From positions 1-10,540 of the forward strand of contig JAKATV010000407.1 in NCBI GenBank assembly GCA_021818565.1: 10,540 nt of DNA, given 5' to 3'. Below are positions 1-6,762 of the stretch, piece after piece. Within the stretch, counting starts at the first letter, position 1, and each line of letters starts with the position of its first letter. The translations under genes and the position numbers were made by a program. Source of the stretch: Planctomycetota bacterium. GTDB lineage: Bacteria; Planctomycetota; Phycisphaerae; WQYP01. Below the pieces are notes generated by a model. The model ran no database searches and was not told the DNA's origin. It worked only from the letters and a program-made list of their open reading frames with translations.

Positions 1-141
1 CAACCGCATCCGGATCCCGCCCGCCGAGAACGATTCCCCACCATCGGCCATACCATTTTTCTGTACGGTACATGGCATGAGGGCTACCACGCCGGGCAGC
101 TTTCCGCATGGCGTCGCGTGCAGGGCCTGCCGGCGGTGTGA
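1..141 (+). CDS. DinB-family protein, C-terminal end (partial)
   Basis: Only the last 46 codons and the TGA stop are in the window; the 5' end lies to the left. The visible peptide ends in FLYGTWHEGYHAGQLSAWRR followed by VQGLPAV. The H-x(3)-YHxGQL pattern followed by an arginine pair and a short 'GLP' tail is the usual last helix of DinB/YfiT-type four-helix metal-binding proteins. In that family the third metal-binding histidine lies in this helix. Members are damage-inducible proteins or thiol-dependent transferases, and the fragment does not show which. It ends 40 bases before the first repeat of the transposase unit, so the insertion lies just downstream and leaves the gene end intact. 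The family call is good; the function is open. Confidence 0.72.
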   Translation, partial: QPHPDPARRERFPTIGHTIFLYGTWHEGYHAGQLSAWRRVQGLPAV

Positions 142-181
142 TGCGGCGGCCGCACGGGAGCGCGATGATTGATTCCCGGGA

Positions 182-208
182 CGCGCGGTGCAAGCACACG
201 CGGCTAAA
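182..208 (+). repeat. REP-like unit A (forward orientation)
   Basis: Core read on the + strand: cgcgcggtgcaagcacacg followed by cggctaaa. A 30-base stretch here (179-208) is identical to 1005-1034, so A and D are perfect direct repeats flanking the transposase gene. Each unit is also an imperfect hairpin: GTGC/GCAC plus CGCG/CGCG with one bulged base. This bulged-stem form is typical of REP sequences. A pairs in inverted orientation with unit B, across a 63-nt spacer. Confidence 0.8.
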
Positions 209-271
209 CGGGTTGTTTATGGAACGTGGCCGCAGCGATTGAATTTGCAGGTGGTTCCCCGATGCGTTTCT

Positions 272-298
272 TTTCGCCTCGTGTGCTTGCACCGCGCG
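272..298 (-). repeat. REP-like unit B (reverse orientation)
   Basis: This is the same 27-bp unit in reverse orientation. It contains the perfect 19-base core cgtgtgcttgcaccgcgcg (280-298) and matches the reverse complement of units A and D at 25 of 27 positions. It lies just upstream of the preferred transposase start at 328, inside the N-terminal part of a longer possible reading frame. That position is one reason to reject the longer start. Confidence 0.75.
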
Positions 299-327
299 GC
301 GTGTGGCCGGGGATTGTGTTATCCAGA

Positions 328-960
328 ATGGAGAATATCGTTGTGATTCTGGGCTGGCACGTTGTCGTCTGCTCGTATGGATTCTGGCTGCCAAATGACC
401 CGCGAGGATCAGGTTCCCATTATGTTGGTTCAGATGCCCTCTTCCATGTTGCCGGAAGGGCCACGCCCGTTACCGGTGGTCGATCTAGAGCGTGTGATCC
501 GCACGATGTCGCGGCGCGGCTGAAAGCTAAAGCCCGGTTAAAGTGGGAACCTGTTGAATTCACCGGGCTGCAGGCACGAGCGATCGCTGCGGGATTTGCA
601 CGGGCGGCAAGGGAAAGCGGTTATATGATCCACGCATGCAGTGTGATGCCTCGACACGCCCATTTGGTTATTGCCGGATGCGACCGCCTTGTTGGCCGGA
701 TCGTATCGCACTTAAAAAGTCGGGCGACGCATCAATTGCGCAAAGAAGGACTGATCGCCTGCAATAACCCGCCGGAATTGGAGAAACCTTCGATTTGGGC
801 GCGCGGGCATTGGTGCGTATTTCTCAACTCGGAGGCGGACATGGACCGAGCGGTGCGCTATGTGGAAAATAATCCGATTAAAGACGGATTGCGACCACAG
901 AAATGGTCATTTGTGGTACCTTTTAATGGGTTCGGGGATAGTGCCCCGACTGGTTTTTAG
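328..960 (+). CDS. REP-associated tyrosine transposase (IS200-like, Y1/HUH)
   Basis: This is a 210-residue single-strand transposase of the Y1_Tnp (HUH) superfamily. Such enzymes nick and rejoin DNA through a 5'-phosphotyrosine at hairpin-forming ends. Visible signatures are an N-terminal GWHVVVCSYGFWLPNDPRGS (residues 10-29), the metal-binding HUH motif as MPRHAHLVI (HAH at 110-112), and a C-terminal RYVENNPIKDGL whose Tyr178 is the likely nucleophile. The frame is open from a GTG at 226, but that extension (34 residues) runs through repeat unit B and resembles nothing. The ATG at 328, which begins MENIVVILGWHVV, is therefore preferred. No strong ribosome site is visible. The last three bases, the TAG stop, belong to repeat unit C. 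With all catalytic residues present and paired repeats on both sides, it looks like a RAYT that maintains or once spread these repeats. Activity is inferred. Confidence 0.85.
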   Translation: MENIVVILGWHVVVCSYGFWLPNDPRGSGSHYVGSDALFHVAGRATPVTGGRSRACDPHDVAARLKAKARLKWEPVEFTGLQARAIAAGFARAARESGYMIHACSVMPRHAHLVIAGCDRLVGRIVSHLKSRATHQLRKEGLIACNNPPELEKPSIWARGHWCVFLNSEADMDRAVRYVENNPIKDGLRPQKWSFVVPFNGFGDSAPTGF

Positions 961-982
961 CCGCGTGTGCTTGCACCGCGCG
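956..982 (-). repeat. REP-like unit C (reverse orientation)
   Basis: This is an exact 27-base reverse complement of unit D (1008-1034), with 25 bases between them, so C and D can fold into one long stem. The unit starts with TTTAG. Its TAG (958-960) is the stop codon of the transposase gene, so gene end and repeat are fused. Read 5' to 3' on the + strand, C shows a TTTAGCC foot before the bulged hairpin. Confidence 0.85.
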
Positions 983-1007
983 GAAACGCACCTTTTGAAC
1001 CGACGGA

Positions 1008-1034
1008 CGCGCGGTGCAAGCACACGCGGCTAAA
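1008..1034 (+). repeat. REP-like unit D (forward orientation)
   Basis: This is the partner of unit C as a perfect 27-bp inverted repeat, and a 30-base perfect direct repeat of unit A when 1005-1007 are included. The C/D stem could also act as a transcription stop for the transposase message. It ends in a run of A residues rather than T, so it is not a typical intrinsic terminator on the + strand. Confidence 0.85.
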
Positions 1035-1085
1035 AAATAAGCAATGTAAATTTATTCACGGAAGATAAATGCGAGGCCACAACCG

Positions 1086-2264
1086 ATGAATCCCCAAAAC
1101 ACTGTTACCTATCTCGATAACGCTGCAACCAGTTGGCCTAAGCCGCCGGAAGTCGCTGCCGCCATGACGGAATTTCTGGCGCATGACGCCGCCAATCCGG
1201 GCCGGGCGGGGCATCGCATGGCTGTGGCGGCGGAGAAGATGATTGATCGTGTTCGGAAACAATTAACTGAATTTATCGGTGGGACGGATATTCACCGGCT
1301 TATTTTCGCCATGAATTGCACCGATGCTTTAAATATCGCGTTCAAAAGCATCCTGCGATCCGGTGATCACGTCATTACCACCATGCTGGAACATAACAGC
1401 GTCAGCCGACCATTGCAAAGCATGGCGGATGCCGGCTTTATTACGCTTACGCGCGTTAGCTTTTCGCCGCAGACCGGCGTGATTGATCCCGATGACGTGA
1501 AAAAAGCCATAACCCCCAAAACTCGCATGATTGCCATTACCCATGCCAGCAATGTGCTGGGCACAGTTCAACCGGCGGCGGCCGTTGGAAAAATTGCGCG
1601 CGAACATGGCGTATTGTTTCTGCTGGATACCGCCCAGACCATCGGAGCAGTTCCGATTAACATTGCGCATGAACATGTAGATATGTTGGCGTTTCCGGGC
1701 CATAAATCACTTTTAGGCCCCACCGGCACAGGCGGACTGTATCTCCATACGACCATTAATATGGATGATTTGATAGCTTTCCGTGAGGGTGGCACCGGCG
1801 GTGATTCCTCCACGGCAACGCAGCCACGGCTCATGCCGTATCTGCTGGAAGGCGGCACACCCAACACTGTGGGCATCGCGGGCCTGGGGGCGGCTACTGA
1901 CTTTGTTATTAAACATGATCCCGCCAAAACCCTGGCGCATGAGAAAGCTCTGGTGCAGCGATTTATTGATGGGGTGGCGGATATTGCCGCTCTGAATATT
2001 TATGGCCCAGTCGGCCCCGATGCCGCCGCCAATCGCGTGGGCACCGTCTGCTTTAATGTGGAAGGATTCAGTCCCCAGGAGCTTGGTGGCATTCTGGATG
2101 AATCCTTTTCCATCGCCGTGCGCCCTGGTTTGCACTGCTCCCCTTACGCCCATCGCGTGCTAAATTCATTTCCCGATGGTACCGTGCGCGTAAGCCCCGG
2201 ACATTTTAATTCCGCAGCAGATATTGACCTGCTACTTCAGGCCCTGCACGAAATCGCGGGGTAG
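1086..2264 (+). CDS. Cysteine desulfurase-like class V aminotransferase
   Basis: This 392-residue PLP enzyme of fold type I matches the group related to SufS/Csd that begins with YLDNAATSWPKPPEV (residues 9-23). Active-site landmarks are all present: LEHNSV with the ring-stacking His103, ITHASNVLGT (151-160), the D181/Q184 pair in LLDTAQT, the Schiff-base lysine K207 in FPGHKSLLGPTGTGGLYL, and the catalytic cysteine C351 in RPGLHCSPYAH. A desulfurase moves sulfur from cysteine, as a persulfide, to an acceptor for Fe-S or thiolation pathways; selenocysteine lyase activity is an alternative. No SufBCD, IscU or NifU gene is next to it, so the acceptor cannot be read from context. The ATG at 1086 has a GAGG at 1073-1076, 9 nt upstream. 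A six-codon upstream frame (1069-1089) overlaps this start. Confidence 0.88.
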   Translation: MNPQNTVTYLDNAATSWPKPPEVAAAMTEFLAHDAANPGRAGHRMAVAAEKMIDRVRKQLTEFIGGTDIHRLIFAMNCTDALNIAFKSILRSGDHVITTMLEHNSVSRPLQSMADAGFITLTRVSFSPQTGVIDPDDVKKAITPKTRMIAITHASNVLGTVQPAAAVGKIAREHGVLFLLDTAQTIGAVPINIAHEHVDMLAFPGHKSLLGPTGTGGLYLHTTINMDDLIAFREGGTGGDSSTATQPRLMPYLLEGGTPNTVGIAGLGAATDFVIKHDPAKTLAHEKALVQRFIDGVADIAALNIYGPVGPDAAANRVGTVCFNVEGFSPQELGGILDESFSIAVRPGLHCSPYAHRVLNSFPDGTVRVSPGHFNSAADIDLLLQALHEIAG

Positions 2265-2278
2265 AATTCTGCAGGCGA

Positions 2279-2287
2279 TGGTATAAT
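2279..2287 (+). promoter_or_regulatory. Extended -10 promoter for the DUF4159 gene
   Basis: TGGTATAAT is a perfect sigma-70 -10 hexamer (2282-2287) preceded by the TGn of an extended -10 element. No good -35 is visible 16-18 bp upstream, which fits extended -10 promoters. It lies 15 bases after the stop of the upstream class V gene. It would start a leader of about 110 nt before the GTG at 2404. A 6-bp hairpin (2302-2307 with 2315-2320) lies early in that leader. Confidence 0.5.
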
Positions 2288-2403
2288 TAAATTTCGCGCG
2301 TCGTCGCAGATCCCGCGACGGGTAAGTCTGACACCGACGCCGGGCGGTTACAAATAAATGTCGCCGCTTAATTTACCAGGCCGGAAAACCATCGAGTTGC
2401 AAC

Positions 2404-5145
2404 GTGACAGAAACCACCAACTGCGAAAATTGTGGCCGCGTGATAGCTGCTTCTGACAGCCCGCACGTCTGGGAAGAGCATGTTGTTTGCCGCAGATGCT
2501 GGGCGCGACTTTCCGCGCCGCCCACGGCAACACCCGTGCCGGCGGAAGGTCCTTTGGAAACCACAGGATTTCGGTGGCACAGCCGGCTTGTCATGGCCAT
2601 TGCGGTAATGATATTTCTGATCCTTGGGGGTATTGGATCTGCATTCATGCTGGCGTATGTGCACTTATCTTCCATGCCTGAGAAGACCGCCTCCTCCATG
2701 CCCAGACCCGCCATAAAGGCACCGCACGCCGTGGCATTGGTAGTACCCGTTAAACAACCCGTTGCGCCACTTCCCGCCCGAATTGCCGTGAAATCGAAAT
2801 TATCCGCCGTTGCTTCCAAAGCGTCCGCGCCTTTGCCAAAACATCTCATTCGCACACTCCCGAAGGCCCCCTTACCGCCAAACCCACGCATAAGCCCGCG
2901 CCCCTTAAGCCTGACCGCCGCTGATCCAACAGTCGATACCAACCGCACCACAAACCGAAAGGTACTTGGAGCTATTACCCGCGGGGTAAATTTTCTTCTT
3001 AAGCGGGAAAAGGGGAAACACTACTGGAACGATGGCTTGGACTGGGTCGGTGCCCCGGAACACGGCGGAGAAACCGCCTTGGTGCTCGAAGCGCTCATGG
3101 ATGTCGATCAAAGCCTGCATCCGCCGCAACTGTATAGCTTTTCCCCGCGCATGCGACAGGCGTTGAACTATCTGGCCAATCTGAAAGCGCAAGCAACGTA
3201 TGCCGCATCTTTTCAAGCCCAGGCGTTAACGCTGCTGCCCAATGTGCAACGTAAAAAATACATGACGGCCCTGAATCGTGACCGCCGATATTTGTTTCGC
3301 GCCATGATTCCCGGCGGAGATTTTTCCTATACCTGGCGGGGGCAGAACGGCTTTTTATGGGATAATTCCAATACGCAATATGGCGTGCTGGGCCTATGGG
3401 CGTGCGCGCACGCGGGGTTGAAGGTGCTTACCGCGCAGTGGCGACTATTGGCCTTACATTGGCGCAATACCCAGCATATGGATGGCTCATGGGGTTACAC
3501 CAATGACCACACGCACCCCCAAAGTTTTACACCCGCCGGGGTTGCCAGCCTGTTTATTTCCGATGAATTTATCAACGCCTCGGACCTCAATATCCACCCA
3601 CATCCGGATGTTAATATTGTCCGCGGCCTGCGCTGGCTGAACACGCATTTTAACCCCACCACGATTAATCAGTATGTCATGTATGGCTACGAGCGTGTTG
3701 GTCTTGCCAGTGGGATAAAATATTTCGGCAAACACAACTGGTACCGTGATTATGTCCGCACACTGTTGTTGACACAGAAGTCTAATGGGAGTTGGCGAGC
3801 CAATTTTACCGCGCCGCGGCGGGGCAACCACGTCATCGGCACCGCCTATTCATTACTGGTTCTGGACCGGGGCTTAAACCCGGTGTTTATCAACAAATTG
3901 CAATATTCTCCTCATTTTTACGGCCAGTGGAACGCCCGCCAGCGTGATGCCGCCAATATCACATCCTATCTTTCCCATGAAATGGAAACCCCGCTGAACT
4001 GGCAGGTGGTCACCACAACTTCGCCGGTGAGTCAATGGCTGGATTCGCCGATTCTTCTGATCACCGGCCACAAAAATCCGCATTTTACCGCAGCGGTTCT
4101 TAATAAATTAAGACAATATATCTATGCAGGCGGAATGGTGGTGTGCTCCTGCGATGGAGATTCCAAACGTTTCCGCCGGGCAATGATCCAGGCCGGGGAG
4201 TCATGCATTCAAAATACCTTCAAATTCCGGCCTGTGCCGGCTGCCAGTCCGCTGATGACCATGCAGCCATGGTTCCATATTGCCTCTCCGCTGCTGGCGA
4301 TGTCCAATGGCGTGCGGTATTTATGGATTATCAGTCCTTCCGATATGGCCGGCGTATGGCAGAGCCGCCTGCATAACCACAAGCAGTACTGGGAACTGCC
4401 ATTGAATTTTTATCTGTATGCCACGGGAAAAGGGTATCTCGCTAATCGCCTGCACAGCCTGACCGTCCCGCCGCCCAATCAGCCGCCCGTTCGAAAACTT
4501 TCCGTTGGCTTGTTGGCATTTCATGGCAATTGGAATCCGGAACCCGGTGCGTGGCCCCGCCTGGCCGCCATGCTCGCCGCGTATGATCGGACTGATGTCT
4601 CGTTACACAGCGTTCGCATAGCACAACTTAGCGCGACGGATGCCGGAATATTACCACTGGTGCACCTTACGGGCGTGGGCGGCATATCGTTCTCGGCCAC
4701 GGATATCGCAGCATTACGCGCTTATCTCAACGCTGGTGGAATGCTCTTCGCCGACAGTTGCGGCGGGAAGACCGCGTTCACCCATTCCTGCGCGCTACTG
4801 ATTCAATCCCTTTATCCCGGCAGGAAGCTTGAGGATATTCCGGCTCACAGTCCATTGTTTACCGGAATGATTCCCGGCGGTATCAACGCCGCCAAGGTGA
4901 CCTACCGACAATATGGCGCAAATGCCAATCATCCGCGCACCACGCCGCAACTATTCGGCATTCGCCTTAATCACCGCTGGGCCGTGGTCCTTTCCTCAAA
5001 AGATATCACCTCGGGTCTGCTGGGAACGAACACGTGGGCCATCCGCGGCTACGCACCAAGGTCCGCACAATCCTTGGCGTGTAACATTCTTATGTACGCC
5101 CTTGCGCACCGCATTAACGCATCAGCCCATTTGCCGGCCCACTGA
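2404..5145 (+). CDS. Membrane-anchored zinc-ribbon/cyclase-like protein with two DUF4159-like domains
   Basis: This 913-residue multidomain protein has no assigned function. In order, it has: an N-terminal zinc ribbon (CENC at 7-10, CRRC at 29-32); one membrane helix at about 61-86; a Pro/Ala/Lys-rich linker at about 90-180; an alpha/alpha-barrel region resembling prenyltransferase/squalene-cyclase repeats at about 185-490 (GVNFLLK, GGETALVLEAL, DGSWGY, NGSWRANF, GTAYSLLVL); and two tandem DUF4159-like domains at about 505-690 and 695-905. The duplicated core is visible as LRQYIYAGGMVVCSCDG and LRAYLNAGGMLFADSCG. The topology implied is zinc ribbon in the cytoplasm and the large part outside the inner membrane. 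Similar architectures are common in planctomycetes. The GTG start is chosen because the zinc ribbon begins there; the next Met is residue 64, and no clear ribosome site precedes 2404. The aspartate-rich motifs of true terpene cyclases are not evident, so catalysis should not be assumed. Confidence 0.8.
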   Translation: MTETTNCENCGRVIAASDSPHVWEEHVVCRRCWARLSAPPTATPVPAEGPLETTGFRWHSRLVMAIAVMIFLILGGIGSAFMLAYVHLSSMPEKTASSMPRPAIKAPHAVALVVPVKQPVAPLPARIAVKSKLSAVASKASAPLPKHLIRTLPKAPLPPNPRISPRPLSLTAADPTVDTNRTTNRKVLGAITRGVNFLLKREKGKHYWNDGLDWVGAPEHGGETALVLEALMDVDQSLHPPQLYSFSPRMRQALNYLANLKAQATYAASFQAQALTLLPNVQRKKYMTALNRDRRYLFRAMIPGGDFSYTWRGQNGFLWDNSNTQYGVLGLWACAHAGLKVLTAQWRLLALHWRNTQHMDGSWGYTNDHTHPQSFTPAGVASLFISDEFINASDLNIHPHPDVNIVRGLRWLNTHFNPTTINQYVMYGYERVGLASGIKYFGKHNWYRDYVRTLLLTQKSNGSWRANFTAPRRGNHVIGTAYSLLVLDRGLNPVFINKLQYSPHFYGQWNARQRDAANITSYLSHEMETPLNWQVVTTTSPVSQWLDSPILLITGHKNPHFTAAVLNKLRQYIYAGGMVVCSCDGDSKRFRRAMIQAGESCIQNTFKFRPVPAASPLMTMQPWFHIASPLLAMSNGVRYLWIISPSDMAGVWQSRLHNHKQYWELPLNFYLYATGKGYLANRLHSLTVPPPNQPPVRKLSVGLLAFHGNWNPEPGAWPRLAAMLAAYDRTDVSLHSVRIAQLSATDAGILPLVHLTGVGGISFSATDIAALRAYLNAGGMLFADSCGGKTAFTHSCALLIQSLYPGRKLEDIPAHSPLFTGMIPGGINAAKVTYRQYGANANHPRTTPQLFGIRLNHRWAVVLSSKDITSGLLGTNTWAIRGYAPRSAQSLACNILMYALAHRINASAHLPAH

Positions 5146-5148
5146 TGT

Positions 5149-5164
5149 GGGGGCGGTCACCCCC
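5149..5164 (+). terminator. GC-rich hairpin just after the DUF4159 stop
   Basis: GGGGG (5149-5153) pairs with CCCCC (5160-5164) around a 6-nt loop, starting 4 bases after the TGA. There is no following T-run, so it is a weak candidate for a terminator or for protection of the mRNA 3' end. Confidence 0.35.
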
Positions 5165-5228
5165 GTTACTATGGGCTGTTACTATGGGCTGTTACTATGG
5201 CTGTCACTGTGGACGGTTGCTATGGGCT
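5165..5228 (+). repeat. 13-nt degenerate tandem repeat
   Basis: The unit gttactatgggct is present twice exactly (5165-5177, 5178-5190). It then appears with a 1-base deletion (5191-5202), as a diverged copy (about 5203-5214), and as gttgctatgggct (5216-5228), giving about five units. A 13-nt period cannot keep a reading frame, so this is a non-coding slippage array between the hairpin and the promoter of the next gene. Confidence 0.8.
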
Positions 5229-5236
5229 GGCCAATT

Positions 5237-5242
5237 TATAAT
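5237..5242 (+). promoter_or_regulatory. Candidate -10 box for the second class V gene
   Basis: A perfect TATAAT lies directly after the 13-nt repeat array, 44 bases before the start codon. No convincing -35 is seen at normal spacing; whatever occupies that role would fall inside the last repeat units. Copy-number change in the array could therefore alter expression. That link is inferred. Confidence 0.4.
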
Positions 5243-5285
5243 TTGTCGGTCATACTGCCACAGTATCGAAAAAGGAAGCTACGCC

Positions 5286-6470
5286 ATGTCCCTATCTCCA
5301 GTGAATGCTACAGCCTTACCGTCATTACCCGCAAACTTTGATGTTGCCGTCGAATTTCCCATTACCCGTCGCTGGGCTTTTTTTAATCATGCGGGCGTGG
5401 CCCCCATTTCCGGCCGCGCCGCATCAGAAATTGAACGCTTTGCGCGTGAAGCGCGTGATGACTCCTATCTTACCAGCCGGTGGTACCAGAAAATTGAGTT
5501 GGTGCGCAAACAGGCGGCCGAATTCATCGGCGCCGCGCCGGAGGAATTGGCATTTGTTAAAAATACCAGCGAGGGAATTGCCTTTGTCGCCAACGGGCTG
5601 GACTGGAAGGCCGGTGATGAAATTATCTCCACATCCGTGGAATATCCATCTAATGTATATCCATGGATTGATGTTGCGCAACGCTACGGAGCCAAACACA
5701 TTATGCTGCCCGAGGTTGACGCCCGCGTGGACATTCAAAGCATATTCCAAGCCGTCACCCCCCGCACGCGCATGATCGCGCTGTCGCACGTGGAATACGC
5801 CAGCGGCTTCCGTCATGATATCGCCGCGATCGGCCAATTCTGCCGAACCCGCGGAATTCTGCTGTGTGTGGATGGCATACAAGCCTGCGGCGTATTGCCG
5901 GTGGATGTGCGGGCGATGAATATTGATTTCCTTTCCGCCGATGGACACAAATGGTTGCTCGGGCCGGAAGGAGCCGGGATTTTTTATTGCCGCAAAGATA
6001 TGCTGACATCCTTGCGGCCTGAAATCGGCTGGATGAATGTGGTCAACGCCAACGATTACGGCCATTACGATTTTACCCTGCGCACCGATGCCCGGAGATT
6101 TGAATGCGGATCGCACAACATTCCGGGCATACTGGCACTGGGTGCGTCCATGCAACTGCTTTCAGATATCGGGTTGGACATCGTGATGGGACGTGTGCTG
6201 GGTTTAACCGCGCAGCTTTGCGCCGGTCTGTCGCAAAAATCCTATACCGTTATTTCCAGTCGGCGAGATCATGAAACCAGCGGGATTGTGAGTTTTAAAA
6301 GCCGCACTCACAATCATGCGCAGATCATCAGCCAGTTGGAAAAGCAGAAGATCATCATTGTCGAACGCGAGGGACGATTGCGCGTCTCACCGCATTTTTA
6401 TCAAAGTACCGATGATATAAACCGCCTGTTAAATGCTTTGCCCGATGATGCCGCCGCATCACGCGCGTAA
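5286..6470 (+). CDS. Class V aminotransferase-fold PLP enzyme (isopenicillin N epimerase-like)
   Basis: This is a 394-residue fold type I PLP enzyme. Landmarks are FFNHAGVAPIS (residues 32-42), SVEYPSNVYPW (117-127), LSHVEYASG (166-174), D196 and Q199 in CVDGIQACG, the Schiff-base lysine K222 in ADGHKWLLGPEGAGIFY, RFECGSHN (271-278), and the C-terminal RLRVSPHFYQSTDDI (364-378). The cysteine-bearing loop of SufS-type desulfurases is missing: the chain goes from IIIVEREG straight into RLRVSPHFY. It is therefore unlikely to be a standard desulfurase and sits closer to the epimerase/lyase-like members of COG0520. The substrate is unknown. The ATG at 5286 is chosen because AAGGA (5272-5276) stands 9 nt upstream and family similarity begins soon after. 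The frame is open from 5145, but that extra N-terminus is translated tandem repeat. It differs in active site from the class V enzyme at 1086-2264. Confidence 0.83.
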   Translation: MSLSPVNATALPSLPANFDVAVEFPITRRWAFFNHAGVAPISGRAASEIERFAREARDDSYLTSRWYQKIELVRKQAAEFIGAAPEELAFVKNTSEGIAFVANGLDWKAGDEIISTSVEYPSNVYPWIDVAQRYGAKHIMLPEVDARVDIQSIFQAVTPRTRMIALSHVEYASGFRHDIAAIGQFCRTRGILLCVDGIQACGVLPVDVRAMNIDFLSADGHKWLLGPEGAGIFYCRKDMLTSLRPEIGWMNVVNANDYGHYDFTLRTDARRFECGSHNIPGILALGASMQLLSDIGLDIVMGRVLGLTAQLCAGLSQKSYTVISSRRDHETSGIVSFKSRTHNHAQIISQLEKQKIIIVEREGRLRVSPHFYQSTDDINRLLNALPDDAAASRA

Positions 6471-6694
6471 CCCGCCGCATAAGATTTCCCATGGCCGGGG
6501 CGTGGCAATAATTCCGGGCGGGATCAATATTGTTGTTTACTGGATGGGGTCGCGCCGATGACATCCGGAACAGTCGGCCAAGGCGGGTGCCCTTTCCGCG
6601 GCGCAGCGGCACATTAAATGTGCCGGCTAACATTACGGATGAGGTCGCCTGGAAAAATTGCCCCGCCTCATGGCCGTGCCATGGCCCTGCCGGA
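6471..6694. other. Intergenic region without a convincing gene
   Basis: No reading frame here resembles a protein. The only marked structure is the dyad near 6607-6625. No T-rich intrinsic terminator is visible after the class V gene. Confidence 0.5.
6606..6630 (-). repeat. REP-like hairpin / perfect dyad with TTAGCC foot
   Basis: CGGCACATTAAATGTGCCG (6607-6625) is a perfect dyad with 9-base arms around one central A. On the minus strand it is immediately preceded by TTAGC. That foot-plus-hairpin layout, including a possible bulged base beside the foot, is like the units flanking the transposase. No T-run follows it. A transcription-factor operator is the main alternative. Confidence 0.5.
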
Positions 6695-6723
6695 TTTACA
6701 TATTCCGGCATTCATCCGATACT
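6695..6723 (+). promoter_or_regulatory. Candidate sigma-70 promoter for cupin-rdgB
   Basis: TTTACA (6695-6700) is separated by 17 bp from GATACT (6718-6723). The hexamers match consensus at 5/6 and 4/6 positions. Transcription would begin near 6730 and give a leader of about 33 nt carrying the AGGAA at 6751-6755. Confidence 0.45.
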
Positions 6724-6762
6724 ATGTCTTGAAATTCGATGGCTGATTTTAGGAACTTTTTC

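Noticed and set aside
226..327. N-terminal extension of the transposase from a GTG at 226
   Set aside because: It runs through repeat unit B, has no ribosome site and no family resemblance; the ATG at 328 fits the family start.
182..1034. CRISPR array
   Set aside because: The repeats alternate in orientation, have unequal spacers and flank a transposase; there is no regular array and no cas gene.
2358..2456. 32-codon frame overlapping the start of the DUF4159 gene
   Set aside because: No clear ribosome site and no recognisable peptide; probably a chance frame.
2373..2951. Minus-strand frame across the start of the DUF4159 gene
   Set aside because: It is the complement of the low-complexity linker and zinc-ribbon region; the glycine-rich composition follows from the proline-rich sense strand.
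5145..5285. N-terminal extension of the second class V enzyme from an ATG at 5145
   Set aside because: The residues are translated tandem repeat and hairpin sequence; ATG 5286 has a good ribosome site and a possible -10 box (5237-5242) lies within the extension.
5424..6155. Long open frame on the minus strand inside the second class V gene
   Set aside because: It lies antisense to a gene with clear PLP-enzyme motifs and its peptide shows no family features; it is a codon-bias shadow.
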